Shown: positions 42,808 through 52,501, counted from the first letter of the stretch. The stretch is 64,000 nucleotides of DNA from Vibrio casei (GCF_002218025.2 NZ_AP018682.1:96295-160294), one strand, 5' to 3'. Program-made: numbers and translations. The notes: a model not told the origin generated them from the sequence alone.

Positions 42808-43842
42808 TTAATACTCAACATCATTATTCATCTGTTGAAGCTCTTTAATTTTATCTAAGAATGCCTTATCAGCCGCCTCACTTTCATCACCTTCACCAGT
42901 TGATTGACGCTTAATAATCGCTCTTTCAACTTTCTCTGCTTGTTCATCTTCTTCAAAAACGCGATATGCAGCAGCCAATGATTTAAGTTCATTGATTGAT
43001 AAAGGTTCATCCCCAGTTAAACGCTTTGTTTCAAGCTTAGTAATGATTTTTTTAGCATCTTCAAAATTCAGAACTTCAACAGGGTTTTTGACGTTTATCC
43101 ACGTATAAAGAAACTCAACAGAATGTACATTACGGCCATGTTTATGCAGCTTGATACCCAGGCCATCAGGAGATTCGTGAAACATGATCTCTTTTTGAGT
43201 TTTAGGATCGTTACTAAGCTCGATGATGCTTTCTCGAATGCAGCGAGTAATAAACACGCCATTGTTTGAGAATGAGCTCTTATTCTTTTTAATATCCCCT
43301 TTCTCGTCCAGAATGCCCATATAAGCCTTTAGCGCTTCAACTTCCATTAGGTTGAGCTTCTTATCGCCTTTAAAGCGAGAAAGTATCTCATAGAGGCGTT
43401 TGGTGTACTCTCGCTTCAATCCTAAGTAGCTTTTGGTATTAATCAGTGAAAAGCCTTTGTTGTATTCCACGTACTCCTTCGCTAGAGCATCGTTAGGCAC
43501 TAGCGTCAAAACACGATCTTTGTATTTTGCTTTTTTAAATAGAGGGGTGAACTCAAATTCTGTATCCCCCTTTGATTCTTGGATGATCCCAATTTTTCTA
43601 GAGGAGAGACGGCTAACCACATCATTAAGTTGTGAACCAATCGCTCGATTATTCAAACCAAGCCAATCAGAAAGCTGCGCTGCAGTGAAAGTATACTCGG
43701 GAGTGTTACCTTCCCAGTCTTCAGGGCGCATGTTAGCTATCATTAAACCAAACAAGTTTGCTTCCCTAGCCGTCAAATCTTGTTGTGAGAATACGAGCTG
43801 ATGCCCTTTCTTTATATGGGTTGGTAGTTTTTTAGAATTCAT
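42808..43842 (-). CDS. Replication initiator, Rep_3 (RepB) family, replicon 1
   Basis: A 344-residue iteron-binding initiator with two winged-helix domains. WH1 begins KKGHQLVFSQQDLTAREANL, and the segment around YTFTAAQLSDWLGLNNRAIG is its recognition region. WH2 is centred on KREYTKRLYEILSRFKGDKK. The start MNSKKLPTHI is chosen because the longer frame runs through the iteron region. Such proteins bind the iterons, open the origin with DnaA and repress their own promoter. It is clearly paralogous to the initiator at 56893 but diverged. The C-terminal 60 residues are a charged tail. Confidence 0.9.
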   Translation of the reverse strand: MNSKKLPTHIKKGHQLVFSQQDLTAREANLFGLMIANMRPEDWEGNTPEYTFTAAQLSDWLGLNNRAIGSQLNDVVSRLSSRKIGIIQESKGDTEFEFTPLFKKAKYKDRVLTLVPNDALAKEYVEYNKGFSLINTKSYLGLKREYTKRLYEILSRFKGDKKLNLMEVEALKAYMGILDEKGDIKKNKSSFSNNGVFITRCIRESIIELSNDPKTQKEIMFHESPDGLGIKLHKHGRNVHSVEFLYTWINVKNPVEVLNFEDAKKIITKLETKRLTGDEPLSINELKSLAAAYRVFEEDEQAEKVERAIIKRQSTGEGDESEAADKAFLDKIKELQQMNNDVEY

Positions 43843-44053
43843 CGTTAACTCACACGTTTGTTTGCTACAAGCAAACATTTTTGTACTTATGCTCAAAATA
43901 TACTCACACATGAAACGTAAAGCAAACAAACGTGTAAATTATGAGGTTAAATCACAGAATTATTTGCTCAATAAGGCTATCAAAGCCTAAAAGTTGTCTT
44001 CAATATGAAAAAGCAAACTTTCTTGTACACTTTAAGACAAGTAAATGATCAAT

Positions 44054-44179
44054 AAGCAAATTTTTATGTCATCAAAGCAAACTATTTAGGTTGTAAAGCA
44101 AATAAATCTGATCCAAAAGCAAACGAATATGATCTTGCTGCAAACCTTTTTGATCTAAAAGCAAATAAACCTGTCGATT
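44054..44179 (+). repeat. Six tandem 21-bp iterons (replicon 1)
   Basis: Copies start at 44054, 44075, 44096, 44117, 44138 and 44159, exactly 21 bp apart. All carry AAGCAAA(C/T), with one CTGCAAAC variant, followed by a T-rich block often ending in TGATC. Exact two-turn spacing places every site on the same DNA face for cooperative Rep binding. Confidence 0.9.
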
Positions 44180-44292
44180 AATCATGATAAAAGCATTTAA
44201 AATCAACAATATAAAACTGCTATAGATCTCTTAGTCTTTTAGTCTAGTTAGATCTTTAGATTTGTTAGTTAATAATAGATCTTTATAGTGTG

Positions 44293-44301
44293 TGTGGATA
44301 A
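44293..44301 (-). promoter_or_regulatory. DnaA box, replicon 1
   Basis: TGTGGATAA is the exact complement of the consensus DnaA box TTATCCACA. It lies between the GATC-containing AT-rich segment and the outer iterons. Confidence 0.8.
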
Positions 44302-44639
44302 GTGAATAAATGCTGCAACCTCAACCAACAAACCTTCATACAATGTTTAAATCGACAAAATTGTTTGCTGAAAACAAGAAAAGCAAACAAATATGTAAAA
44401 CAGGCTCTAAACTTACAAAAAAGTTTGCTTATAACAATAAAAGCAAACTTTTTTGTTAACTACTATAGATCCTATTTTAGGTTCCAAGTTTCGCTTCATG
44501 TAGATAATCAAACGACAGAATGAACGTTGTTTGTGAATATTGGTGGCTTGGTTGAGCCACCGATTGAGGGAGGAACGAGCGAAGAGGTTCGCGAAATCAA
44601 GCAGGAGCTACATCATCGGATTATTAACACGATATTTCA

Positions 44640-44777
44640 TTACTTTTCATTATTTGAATCTGCATAATCCAACAAGCATTTTTCTAACTTATCCAGTTTC
44701 TTCTCTAAAGGAGAGGCGAATAAAGTCAGTAAGCCAATGACCAATGAAATACCCCAAAAAATAAAGATAACGCTCAT
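44640..44777 (-). CDS. 45-residue single-pass membrane protein near replicon 1
   Basis: An open frame with a GAAAGG ribosome site encoding MSVIFIFWGISLVIGLLTLF, then ASPLEKKLDKLEKCLLDYAD and a short acidic end. One N-terminal membrane helix is followed by a charged cytoplasmic helix. It lies between the origin and umuC. The region 44461-44639 also contains a hairpin (GGTGGCT/AGCCACC at 44542-44561) but no other gene. Confidence 0.5.
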   Translation of the reverse strand: MSVIFIFWGISLVIGLLTLFASPLEKKLDKLEKCLLDYADSNNEK

Positions 44778-44842
44778 AGATATAACCTTTCGCCATCAAG
44801 ACACAATAAGTAGTGATACTATACCTTTCAAATTTGAAAACA

Positions 44843-46078
44843 CTAACACCTAACAACCGGTATATCCCCCCACTTAGTCGTGTACTGAGGCGTTAACCTT
44901 TCTCGTCTCATTGCCCACTTTTCAACCGTACCTTGCGCTGCCACAAACAACGAATCCCTACCATAACGTTGGTTCAAGCCATCTAATACTTTCATCAATC
45001 TTGGGTCGTCAGGGTTGGGATTCAGCCAATCGATTTGCGCATGTTTGCCATCAATTAAATCAACCAGTCCAACACCGACTTTGTAATAGCGTACATCAGG
45101 CTTAAACATCTGCTCTGCAAGCTGTCTCACCGCCTGGGTAATGACGGTTGTATCTGAGGTAGGATAAGGAAAATGATGTACTGCCTTACTGCTGACTGGG
45201 ATTGCATCAAAAGGTGAACTTGATGCAAAACACATCATTACTTTGCATAAGGATTGTTGCTTTCTGGCTTTAGCGGAGGCAATGCCAACATGCTTGCTTA
45301 GGGCTTGCTGTAAGGTATCTAAATCCATGATACGAGTTCCGACACTGCGTGTTGAAAAAATCTGTTTCTTATCCGCACGTATCGCATCCCATTGTTTACA
45401 AGCTTGGCCATTTAACTCTCGAACTGTGCGTTCCAACTCTACATTAAAGAATCGCTGAGCTTTCATTGGGTCAAAGCACGCTAAATCATAAGCGCTTTTA
45501 ATGCCCATGACATTGAGCTTTGTCGTTAAGCGTCGGCCAATCCCCCATACTTCAGAGACAGGAACATGCTTTAAAATATGGATACGTTCAGCGTCTGAAT
45601 CCAACACACAAACACCTTGATAGCCCTGTATTTTCTTTGCCGCATGATTGGCAAGTTTTGCTAAGGTCAGCGTTGGCCCCATTCCTACGCACACCGGTAA
45701 ACGACATTCTTTCCATACGGATTTACGGATCAATATGCCATGCGCACGTAAATCTGGGATCGCTTGTTGGCAGTGTCTCAAAGATAAGAATGATTCATCG
45801 ATGCTGTAGATATGCTGCTCAGGTGCAAAGCGCCCAATCACGGTCATCATCTTGGCTGATAAGTCGGCATATAACTCATAATTGGACGATAAAGCCACGA
45901 CGCCCTTATGTTCACATAATCTTTGCACTTCAAAAAAGGGCTTAAACTTGGGGATGCCGAGCTCTTTTGCCTGGCGGTTAGCCGCGACGATACAACCATC
46001 GTTATTCGATAGAACAACGATAGGCTTGCCTCGCAAATCAGGCCGGAATACTTGTTCCGCACTACAATAAAACGCATT
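44843..46078 (-). pseudogene. umuC: umuC 3' portion, disconnected from its start by the genomic island
   Basis: This encodes residues 8 to the end of UmuC, the catalytic subunit of translesion DNA polymerase V: NAFYCSAEQVFRPDLRGKPI, palm motifs VLSNNDGCIVAANRQAKELG and EQHIYSIDESFLSL (the SIDE catalytic acidic residues), then the little-finger domain. The first seven codons, including the first catalytic Asp (MFALVDA), are missing here. The DNA before NAF is the end of the genomic island, and no start codon lies between the upstream stop and residue NAF. Those codons lie at 55844-55872. Joining the pieces at the 8-bp repeat gives a complete 418-codon gene. Confidence 0.93.
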
Positions 46079-46090
46079 ACCGTGACAGGT
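46071..46090 (-). other. Left attachment site of the island (att core plus arm)
   Basis: The 8-bp core AATGCGTT (46071-46078, minus-strand reading) is followed toward the island by the 12-bp arm ACCGTGACAGGT (46079-46090, plus strand). The same core and the inverted arm occur at 55832-55851. On the outside of this site the core continues directly into umuC codons for FYCSAEQ. Confidence 0.88.
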
Positions 46091-46153
46091 TGATGTAGGA
46101 AAAGCATCTTACACACATAAATAAATCTGGGAAATAATTCATTGATGGCTACA

Positions 46154-46169
46154 CTGTATGTATGGCCAG
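46154..46169 (+). promoter_or_regulatory. Near-consensus LexA (SOS) box before ginA
   Basis: CTGTATGTATGGCCAG matches the SOS box CTGT-N8-ACAG at seven of the eight fixed positions (CCAG in place of ACAG). It lies 20 bp upstream of the chosen ginA start, in the 110 bp between the island end and the recombinase operon. Confidence 0.35.
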
Positions 46170-46188
46170 TGTTTTCCATGAGGATTTT

Positions 46189-47511
46189 ATGGCGTTTTTA
46201 ATCAGATCTAGTGATGTTTTTAAAGAAACAAATCTCTCTATAAGTAATGGGCAATGTTCTGTTACACCTACCACTGATAACATTGGTTCACTGCCAACGC
46301 TTTATTCTGAACATGGTGAATTTAATCACCAAGCCAATAGCTACTTCTTCTATCAAAAGGCAATCAAGCAAACGATAGACTTACAACCCTGCGCTCAAGC
46401 TTTAAAGGACTACTATCAATTTCTTGAGGATAAAAACCTTCAATGGGATATGTTCCCACCAGTTAAGCGTTTAAAGCCAACTTACTTATTTCGATCCCAT
46501 TTATTGAAGTTAATAAAAAAGGGAGAGCTTGCTCATTCCACAGCAAGTGTACGTATGAACCAAGTCGTTAATTACTATAAGTGGTTGATGCATGATGGTT
46601 ATCTAAAGATTAAAAATGAAAAAGAAGCGCCCTTTAGAATGGAGTTCGTATCTATTAAGCGAACCGATATGCTGGCTCATATTGCTCCAAGCTTCATCAT
46701 TGAAACCAGTGATTTAAGAATCAAAGTACCACGAGACAGTGACAGCAAAAACATTCGCCCCTTAACACCATTAAGTCAGGATGCGTTATCGACACTGACC
46801 ACCTATCTACCTGTAGCATCCGAAGAACTAGGGCTTCAAATTTTAATCTCCATTGATACTGGACTTCGAATTCAAGAGGTCGCCACACTAACACTTGATG
46901 CTATCGATATTGCACAACCACTTGCTGAATCTGTGCATCGTTATGAGATAGCGGTTTCACCTCAACGAAATGGTGTTCAAACGAAATACAGCAAAGAGAG
47001 GACGATTGAAATATCGAAGACTTTGCTCGATAAACTAGACGTTTATCGTACTTCTGAGCGACGTTTGAAACGAGTTATCAAGCTAAATACCAAACTCGAT
47101 AACCTAGAAGAATCAGCAAAGGGATTAAGCTACGAAACCGTTGAAGCACTAGAGTTTTGCTTAAATCATGAACCCTTGTTTGTGAGTGAGCAAGGCAACC
47201 CTGTATCACCTAAGTCCATTGAAGCTAGGTGGGGGGAGCTAAGAGCGAAAATCAAACAAACGCCCCCACCTTTTGAACATCGTTTTCACGATTTTCGTTC
47301 AACGTATGGCACATATCGCCTTAATGACCTTCTTGAAGCTGGTTTACCTGTCGCGGAATGCATGGAGCTACTCATGGGGTGGATGGGACATAAAAACGAA
47401 TCAACTACTTGGAAATATTTGCGCTACCTCAAACGTAAAGAAGCCTTCAAGGTGAAATTTGGCATATTAGACAGCATCATGCATGAAGCTTTGGAGGCTG
47501 AGAATGAGTAA
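46189..47511 (+). CDS. ginA: Tyrosine recombinase 1 of the island (GinA-like)
   Basis: A 440-residue tyrosine recombinase. The start MAFLIRSSDVFK follows a GAGGA ribosome site; the open frame reaches nine codons further up. The catalytic domain keeps the first Arg (ILISIDTGLRIQEVATLTL), the His-x-x-Arg pair (HRFHDFRSTYGTYRL), and the late His and nucleophilic Tyr (MGWMGHKNESTTWKYLRYLK). An N-terminal core-binding domain covers about residues 80-170. It is the first of four genes that overlap by a few bases each, and is therefore produced in a fixed ratio with the others. It should cut the att core together with the third recombinase. Confidence 0.9.
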   Translation: MAFLIRSSDVFKETNLSISNGQCSVTPTTDNIGSLPTLYSEHGEFNHQANSYFFYQKAIKQTIDLQPCAQALKDYYQFLEDKNLQWDMFPPVKRLKPTYLFRSHLLKLIKKGELAHSTASVRMNQVVNYYKWLMHDGYLKIKNEKEAPFRMEFVSIKRTDMLAHIAPSFIIETSDLRIKVPRDSDSKNIRPLTPLSQDALSTLTTYLPVASEELGLQILISIDTGLRIQEVATLTLDAIDIAQPLAESVHRYEIAVSPQRNGVQTKYSKERTIEISKTLLDKLDVYRTSERRLKRVIKLNTKLDNLEESAKGLSYETVEALEFCLNHEPLFVSEQGNPVSPKSIEARWGELRAKIKQTPPPFEHRFHDFRSTYGTYRLNDLLEAGLPVAECMELLMGWMGHKNESTTWKYLRYLKRKEAFKVKFGILDSIMHEALEAENE

Positions 47512-49249
47512 TGTCACGCACCGTCCTAAGTGGAATCCCGACTTGTGTATTCAGTTGACGATAGAGGGTAAAAAACTAGTTGATTTTAATCGTTTATTGA
47601 TAAAAAACCTTCCATCTACTGAAGATTTAAAGAAAAGTAAAAAGTTTAAAGATGCCGATAGGAAAGACTTTATTCATCAAATAAAAGCTCGATATGACGA
47701 AATTATCGAGGAAGGTGGGAGCCACGAAAAGCTATACGGCTATTTCGTAAAGTTATCTCAATACATTCGGTGGTGTGACAAGAGGGATGTTGAAACCTTT
47801 ACTCAATCATCAATCGAAGGCTATATGAATTTTGAAGATGAGCGTGTCATGCTAGGGCAAATCAAAAACTCAACCTATAGAACAAGCCATGCATTATTAC
47901 AGGTCATCTTTACTCAATATCTAGATTTACCCCACTCGTACTTTGATAATATTGTTACGCGATATAATCATGATACCGAACCTTTTGAAGCCTACACTCG
48001 AAGTGACTTAAAGCAAATACTCCCCTTTTTGAGGGCACTATTTAAGCAAACGCATCAACAGTTTATAGATAATCCTGAGAAACATATTCAGGCGTATCGG
48101 AACATACCAACCATGACCTTTCACTGGAAAGGATGTGAATACAAATTATGTGCAGCTACCTCTAAGATGATGTCTGCTGCTACATATCTAATGGGGTATT
48201 ACACCTATGCAAACACAAGTGATTTGTTCAAGTTAAAGCAACCAGAGAATGCTTCAACCACCATTGGTGAGGTATGGTATACGATGCCAGCATTTAAACG
48301 AAGAGCGTTTAAAACCATTCGCATTGAAATGGGTGAACACGAACTAGAAATCCCAAAATATTCGATGGACTTTTTTGATAAGTTACTTGAGGCTTCACGA
48401 TTAATTTCTACTGGGGAAGATGCCCTACTACTGCAAACTATTGTCATGAAAAAAGTACAGCCTGTCAAAAGGAATACCTTAAATACTTTCCTTGCACGTT
48501 GGGTGGAAAGGTACTTCACTTTCAACGATCAAACGGGGCGACGATTACGTCCTATGGTAAGTCGTTTTCGTGAAACAGGCGCACGATTAACCGCTTATCA
48601 TCAGGGTGAAATAGTAAATAACATCATGCTTGGGAATACATCCAACACTCGAAAAAAGAGTTACAGTGAAGGTAATAAACACAGTAACAATGGGATGCTG
48701 CAAGACTCTTTCGCCATTCGTGAAGAACAAATAAAACAAGGCGTATCACCCAAGGAAGCACAAGAAAACCTTGGTATTGATGTGCTTGTGATTGAAAAAG
48801 AGAATGCGATTGAAATACCAAATCTCAGCCGCACATCTAATGGTGGCAGTTGTAGTGACCCCTTTGGTAGTAAGTCAGAAAAGCACACCAAAAAGGCGCT
48901 GAAGCAAGGGCTAGCCAAGGATGGAGAGCGATTGGCTTGTGCGGATTTATTGGCGTGTTTTGGTTGTCCTTATCAAGTCATCGTTCAATCCGTTGCGGAT
49001 ATTTGGTGCTTGCTGTCATTTAGGGCGTGCATTGAAGAGTCGCTGTACCTACATTTGGATGCTCACCATTACCGCAAGAATTTTGAACAAGTTATAGTGT
49101 TTATAGATTCTAAAATTCTTCCCGATATCAATTCTAAAATCTTAAAACAAGCTGAAGAAAAACTGAATGATGAAGGGCTTCACCCAGTGTGGAATGAGCC
49201 TGAATCCATTCTTTTCTTAATTCCTAATCGTCAACAGGAGAGCGTGTAA
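47504..49249 (+). CDS. ginB: Tyrosine-recombinase-like protein 2 of the island (GinB-like), atypical active site
   Basis: A 581-residue protein starting inside the end of ginA (8-bp overlap, GGAGG ribosome site). It has the overall size and position of the second recombinase of trio systems. An SRFRETGARLTAYHQ block resembles the Arg region, and NTSNTRKKSYSEGNKHS could hold the terminal Tyr. I do not see a convincing Arg-His-x-x-Arg-His set, so it may be a structural partner without full activity. A Cys-rich segment near the end (LACADLLACFGCPYQ, then a further Cys at IWC) suggests metal binding. TnpB of Tn554 and GinB are the closest relatives by arrangement. Confidence 0.75.
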   Translation: MSNVTHRPKWNPDLCIQLTIEGKKLVDFNRLLIKNLPSTEDLKKSKKFKDADRKDFIHQIKARYDEIIEEGGSHEKLYGYFVKLSQYIRWCDKRDVETFTQSSIEGYMNFEDERVMLGQIKNSTYRTSHALLQVIFTQYLDLPHSYFDNIVTRYNHDTEPFEAYTRSDLKQILPFLRALFKQTHQQFIDNPEKHIQAYRNIPTMTFHWKGCEYKLCAATSKMMSAATYLMGYYTYANTSDLFKLKQPENASTTIGEVWYTMPAFKRRAFKTIRIEMGEHELEIPKYSMDFFDKLLEASRLISTGEDALLLQTIVMKKVQPVKRNTLNTFLARWVERYFTFNDQTGRRLRPMVSRFRETGARLTAYHQGEIVNNIMLGNTSNTRKKSYSEGNKHSNNGMLQDSFAIREEQIKQGVSPKEAQENLGIDVLVIEKENAIEIPNLSRTSNGGSCSDPFGSKSEKHTKKALKQGLAKDGERLACADLLACFGCPYQVIVQSVADIWCLLSFRACIEESLYLHLDAHHYRKNFEQVIVFIDSKILPDINSKILKQAEEKLNDEGLHPVWNEPESILFLIPNRQQESV

Positions 49250-51303
49250 TGCCAGTTCAGCACTTATATTTAGATAACTTCCCAGAGCAACATAAAGTAG
49301 AAGAAGCCGATGTGGTCACGCTCTATCATGAAGAACGTTTTGATGAGCTTGATAAGGTTGTGGTCTGCAAGGATGAATCAGGCAAGGTAACAGCCTACTT
49401 CGGTGATAGCGCTTGGTATTGCTTTGCGTTTTCACGAAACAAAAGGAAGCATAAGAACACTCTTAATTTCAATCAATTCAATAACAATAAAGACTTACAG
49501 CGAGAGTTGAAACTTTTTACCTACGGTTGGTTATTCAATAAAGGTCCAAAACAGCGTAAGGCTTTGAAGTTTAGTAGTATATTTTCAAGGCTCATATATA
49601 CGAACATGCCTTACAGTCATTTGGTAGAGCAAGGCTTTGATTCTATACGCGCTCTTTCGAAATCATCAAATTGGACTAACTTTGAAGGGGATTTGGTTGA
49701 AAAACAATACTCTCAATCTTCAATAAGGACATGTGTTGCCTCTATCAATTCAATCATTAGAGATTCAGCATGGCATAAGGTTAAGCATGAGTTTCTTGGA
49801 CCTTTAAAGCCTGACGTTGTTGCTAGAAGGTTAATTCAGTTAGAGGCACAACAAACACTGACCATTCCAGAGCGTTTGTGCGATGCCATTTATGGTAAAG
49901 CGATTGAACTGATTGAGGAAGCACACCCTAATAGGAAGCTAATTGCTCAAGTCGAGAGTGAACTTCAAGAGAACTACCGTGAAGGTGATCGACGTCTCAG
50001 TGAAAAGGTGGCAAGTGGTGAAAGCTTCCCCTTTATCTTGGCTAATGGCGAAATAGATAAAAATATACGTGCCGCTTATATACGTGACAACAAACCTCGA
50101 AACCCAAGTGATATTATTTCGCCTCTTGCACAAAAACTGCCGAACATACCACTTGCCAATAGCTCGGAATTTCAGCGATATCTAGGGCAGTTAATCAATG
50201 CAAGCTACATCGTGTGTGGCGGTTTTAGTGGTATGCGTGATTCAGAGTTAGATAAGCTCACGCCAAATAGCTATTACAAGGATACTTTTGAAGGTCGTGA
50301 GTATCATATGCTCCAATCACACACCTTTAAGTTGGGTGAAAAACGAGAAACATGGGTAACAGCCAGTTCATCTAAGATCGCGATTGAACTCATGACAACG
50401 CTAACTGAAAGGTTGCGACAAGAAGTGACCTATCCAGATAAAAAGTACACAAACACTCTTTGGGTTAACCAATCAGTTCGCTCTAAACCACCCACATTAA
50501 TCTCATACTGGAATGTACGTCTTCAGCTGTTCTGCAAGCAATTCAATTTTATTGTGACAGAGGAAGATCACCAAGAATGCCTAGATTCTAACCCTCAATC
50601 ACATGGGAGGGTTAAAAAGCATGTCCTAGTCGGTAAGCCTTGGCACATGGCCCCACACCAATTTAGACGCTCTTTGGCATTCTATTGCATTAAGAACCGT
50701 TTTAGCACAATGGTCGCTCTCAAGCAGCAGTTCAAGCACCTGTATCTTGCTATGACCGAGTGGTACACCAACGGTGGCAAGCTAGCCAGTTATCGAAGCC
50801 TTGTTGTGGATGAAAATATCCAATCCATGCTTGAGGACATTAACGCTGAAACCACGGCAAATAAAATCTTCAAACAGTGGCATTCTAGTGATAAATTATC
50901 AGGATCACATGGCAAAGCGATCATGCAAATGCGAGGAGATGTCCCAACCATCTACAGTTCGTGGGATGTCATCTACAAGGCCGTCAAGGATGATAAGCTC
51001 ACCCTTCATGGCACGACTCATAGCTACTGTAAAAATGGATACAACTGCGATATGGATGGTGTTGTCATGCCTCAATTCTGTGTCGATTGCGGCTCAGGCA
51101 GCAGCATCATTGACGAAGAACAAGCTCGGTGGTGGCAGAAAAAGCACAACAGTTTGGTTGCTTACATGGAATCCGACGAAGATATTTCGGTGAGTGAGCG
51201 TAGCCACTACATCACCCAAGTAAGAGCAGCAGAGATAGTTATGGCTGATTTTGAACTGCCATTTACTCCTTTCGAACCTGACTTAAAGGTAGCGAACTCA
51301 TGA
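49249..51303 (+). CDS. ginC: Tyrosine recombinase 3 of the island (GinC-like)
   Basis: A 684-residue protein. Its ATG overlaps the ginB stop (TAATG). The C-terminal catalytic domain has the Arg in CGGFSGMRDSELDKL, the His-x-x-Arg in MAPHQFRRSLAFYC, and a late His plus Tyr in FKHLYLAMTEWYTNGG. A possible zinc knuckle follows (HSYCKNGYNCDMDGVVMPQF, then CVDCGSG). The N-terminal 300 residues are specific to this class. All three recombinases are required in related GInt and Tn554 systems, as far as known. Confidence 0.85.
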   Translation: MPVQHLYLDNFPEQHKVEEADVVTLYHEERFDELDKVVVCKDESGKVTAYFGDSAWYCFAFSRNKRKHKNTLNFNQFNNNKDLQRELKLFTYGWLFNKGPKQRKALKFSSIFSRLIYTNMPYSHLVEQGFDSIRALSKSSNWTNFEGDLVEKQYSQSSIRTCVASINSIIRDSAWHKVKHEFLGPLKPDVVARRLIQLEAQQTLTIPERLCDAIYGKAIELIEEAHPNRKLIAQVESELQENYREGDRRLSEKVASGESFPFILANGEIDKNIRAAYIRDNKPRNPSDIISPLAQKLPNIPLANSSEFQRYLGQLINASYIVCGGFSGMRDSELDKLTPNSYYKDTFEGREYHMLQSHTFKLGEKRETWVTASSSKIAIELMTTLTERLRQEVTYPDKKYTNTLWVNQSVRSKPPTLISYWNVRLQLFCKQFNFIVTEEDHQECLDSNPQSHGRVKKHVLVGKPWHMAPHQFRRSLAFYCIKNRFSTMVALKQQFKHLYLAMTEWYTNGGKLASYRSLVVDENIQSMLEDINAETTANKIFKQWHSSDKLSGSHGKAIMQMRGDVPTIYSSWDVIYKAVKDDKLTLHGTTHSYCKNGYNCDMDGVVMPQFCVDCGSGSSIIDEEQARWWQKKHNSLVAYMESDEDISVSERSHYITQVRAAEIVMADFELPFTPFEPDLKVANS

Positions 51304-51758
51304 GTAAGAGCGAAAACACATTACTAGCGCTTGAAGCGGCTCTAGAACGTATTAAACAGGATAAACCTAAGCGTATCCCTGCCCATCGCAAGCTCAGTGT
51401 ACGCGCTGTTGAGGAGGAAGCGAATCTGGGCAACGGCAGTGGCTATTACTACCCCGAGTTTGTTGATAAGGTTAAACAGACTAAAGCTGAAATCGCGGCA
51501 GGCAACGGTGAAGTAATCCGGCCAGAGATCCAGACCGTGCGCACTAAGCTCAAAGAGCAAAAGCGTATCAAGGATAACTACAAGGCTAAGTATGAGACGG
51601 AGCGAGAGAAGTTAGCCTTATTTGCGGCTGCGCAGCATCACTTGAATGATAAGCTGGTTCAGGCATTAACTCGTGTGGATGAGTTGGAGCATGAAAATGC
51701 AGAGCTTCGGGAGGAGCTTTCTAGGCTGAAAAGAAGTCAGGTCGTGCCAATCAAGTAA
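51300..51758 (+). CDS. ginD: Small coiled-coil protein of the island (GinD/TnpC-like)
   Basis: A 152-residue protein overlapping ginC by ATGA. The N-terminal part (RKLSVRAVEEEANLGNGSGY, then YYPEFVDKVKQTKAEI) looks like a helix-turn-helix of the kind found in TnpC of Tn554 and in DUF6262-like proteins. The C-terminal half is a long coiled coil (LVQALTRVDELEHENAELRE). It probably organises the recombination complex or sets direction. It completes the four-gene unit. A terminator follows at 51873. Confidence 0.8.
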   Translation: MSKSENTLLALEAALERIKQDKPKRIPAHRKLSVRAVEEEANLGNGSGYYYPEFVDKVKQTKAEIAAGNGEVIRPEIQTVRTKLKEQKRIKDNYKAKYETEREKLALFAAAQHHLNDKLVQALTRVDELEHENAELREELSRLKRSQVVPIK

Positions 51759-51872
51759 TCCACCAGTAGCTCACTGATATATTGATGTGGGCGACCAAAC
51801 ACTCCACACGACTGCCACTTCTTCCCTAGCTCACTTTTGGACATAACCAAGCTTGGTGTTAATTTGCGCTTT

Positions 51873-51904
51873 AAAACACCCTCAATCATCATTGAGGGTG
51901 TTTT
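51873..51904. terminator. Bidirectional terminator between the gin operon and the cargo
   Basis: AAAACACCCTCAAT and ATTGAGGGTGTTTT form a perfect 14-bp stem around a 4-base loop, between the convergent ginD and DUF1097 genes. It is A/T-rich on both sides and so can end both transcripts. Confidence 0.9.
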
Positions 51905-51909
51905 AATCA

Positions 51910-52377
51910 TCAATTATTTACTTGTTCTTTTTTTCCAATCAATTGCCCGCCTTTCTGAGACAAATAACCGAGTAAAGCACCTAGCACTAAGCCAATTAAA
52001 CTTCCTTTGATATCAAAATTAGTAGCGAAATAAGTTGAACAACCAATAAATGTTCCTGGTATAAAACCAAATAGTGGGAATCGTGCCTGCCAAACCATTG
52101 CGGCAGCACCAATGCCGACAGCAATTGCGAGCCCGGCATAATTGCCTAAAAAGGGTGAAATATATCCCGCCATGGTTGCAATGATAAACCCCCATAAAAC
52201 ACCGCTACTATTTGTAATTAAAGAATCTTTTAGGCCTTTTAGTTCACCTCCGGCGGCATAAAAACTAGCCCAAGATAAAAACCCGGCGAATGTTATAAAT
52301 TGTAAATAAGCGCTGCTACCAGCCCATACTCCAGCCAGAATACCAACACTAATACCAATTGCGACAAGAATATTCAT
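51910..52377 (-). CDS. DUF1097 family membrane protein
   Basis: A 155-residue hydrophobic protein with five or six predicted membrane segments (MNILVAIGISVGILAGVWAG, then YLQFITFAGFLSWASFYAAG). It belongs to DUF1097 (YcdZ-type). The start MNILVAIG is chosen because AAAGGA lies nine bases upstream; two earlier ATG codons are too close to it. The function is unknown. It is the last gene of a minus-strand cargo operon with the PEP-hydrolase-like and Tm-1-like genes, so it may move a substrate or product of those proteins. Confidence 0.75.
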   Translation of the reverse strand: MNILVAIGISVGILAGVWAGSSAYLQFITFAGFLSWASFYAAGGELKGLKDSLITNSSGVLWGFIIATMAGYISPFLGNYAGLAIAVGIGAAAMVWQARFPLFGFIPGTFIGCSTYFATNFDIKGSLIGLVLGALLGYLSQKGGQLIGKKEQVNN

Positions 52378-52501
52378 ATTACTCATTCCTTTGGATGATT
52401 GTTTTTGGCCAATACAATCCCTGCCAGTGAATAATTCAGGCCACAATTAACAACATCACTTGAGGTTTTTAATAAGCCCCCATACTGAGGGCATATGTTT
52501 A

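Larger units (their letters stand above)
43853..44460. other. Replication origin of replicon 1
   Basis: An AT-rich 600-bp stretch upstream of rep 1 with many copies of AAGCAAAC or its complement GTTTGCTT. There are inverted copies around the rep promoter (43855-43935), six tandem 21-bp iterons (44054-44179) and a further set at about 44345-44455. It also holds a perfect DnaA box and an AT-rich segment with several GATC sites (44220-44285). This is the standard layout of an iteron plasmid origin. No gene is present. Confidence 0.85.

Noticed and set aside
44302..44523. A 73-codon open frame in the plus strand of the replicon 1 origin
   Set aside because: It runs through the iterons, has a repetitive Lys/Asn/Leu composition caused by AAGCAAAC repeats, and has no ribosome site.
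45520..45945. A 141-codon plus-strand frame opposite umuC
   Set aside because: It is a shadow of the conserved umuC coding strand.
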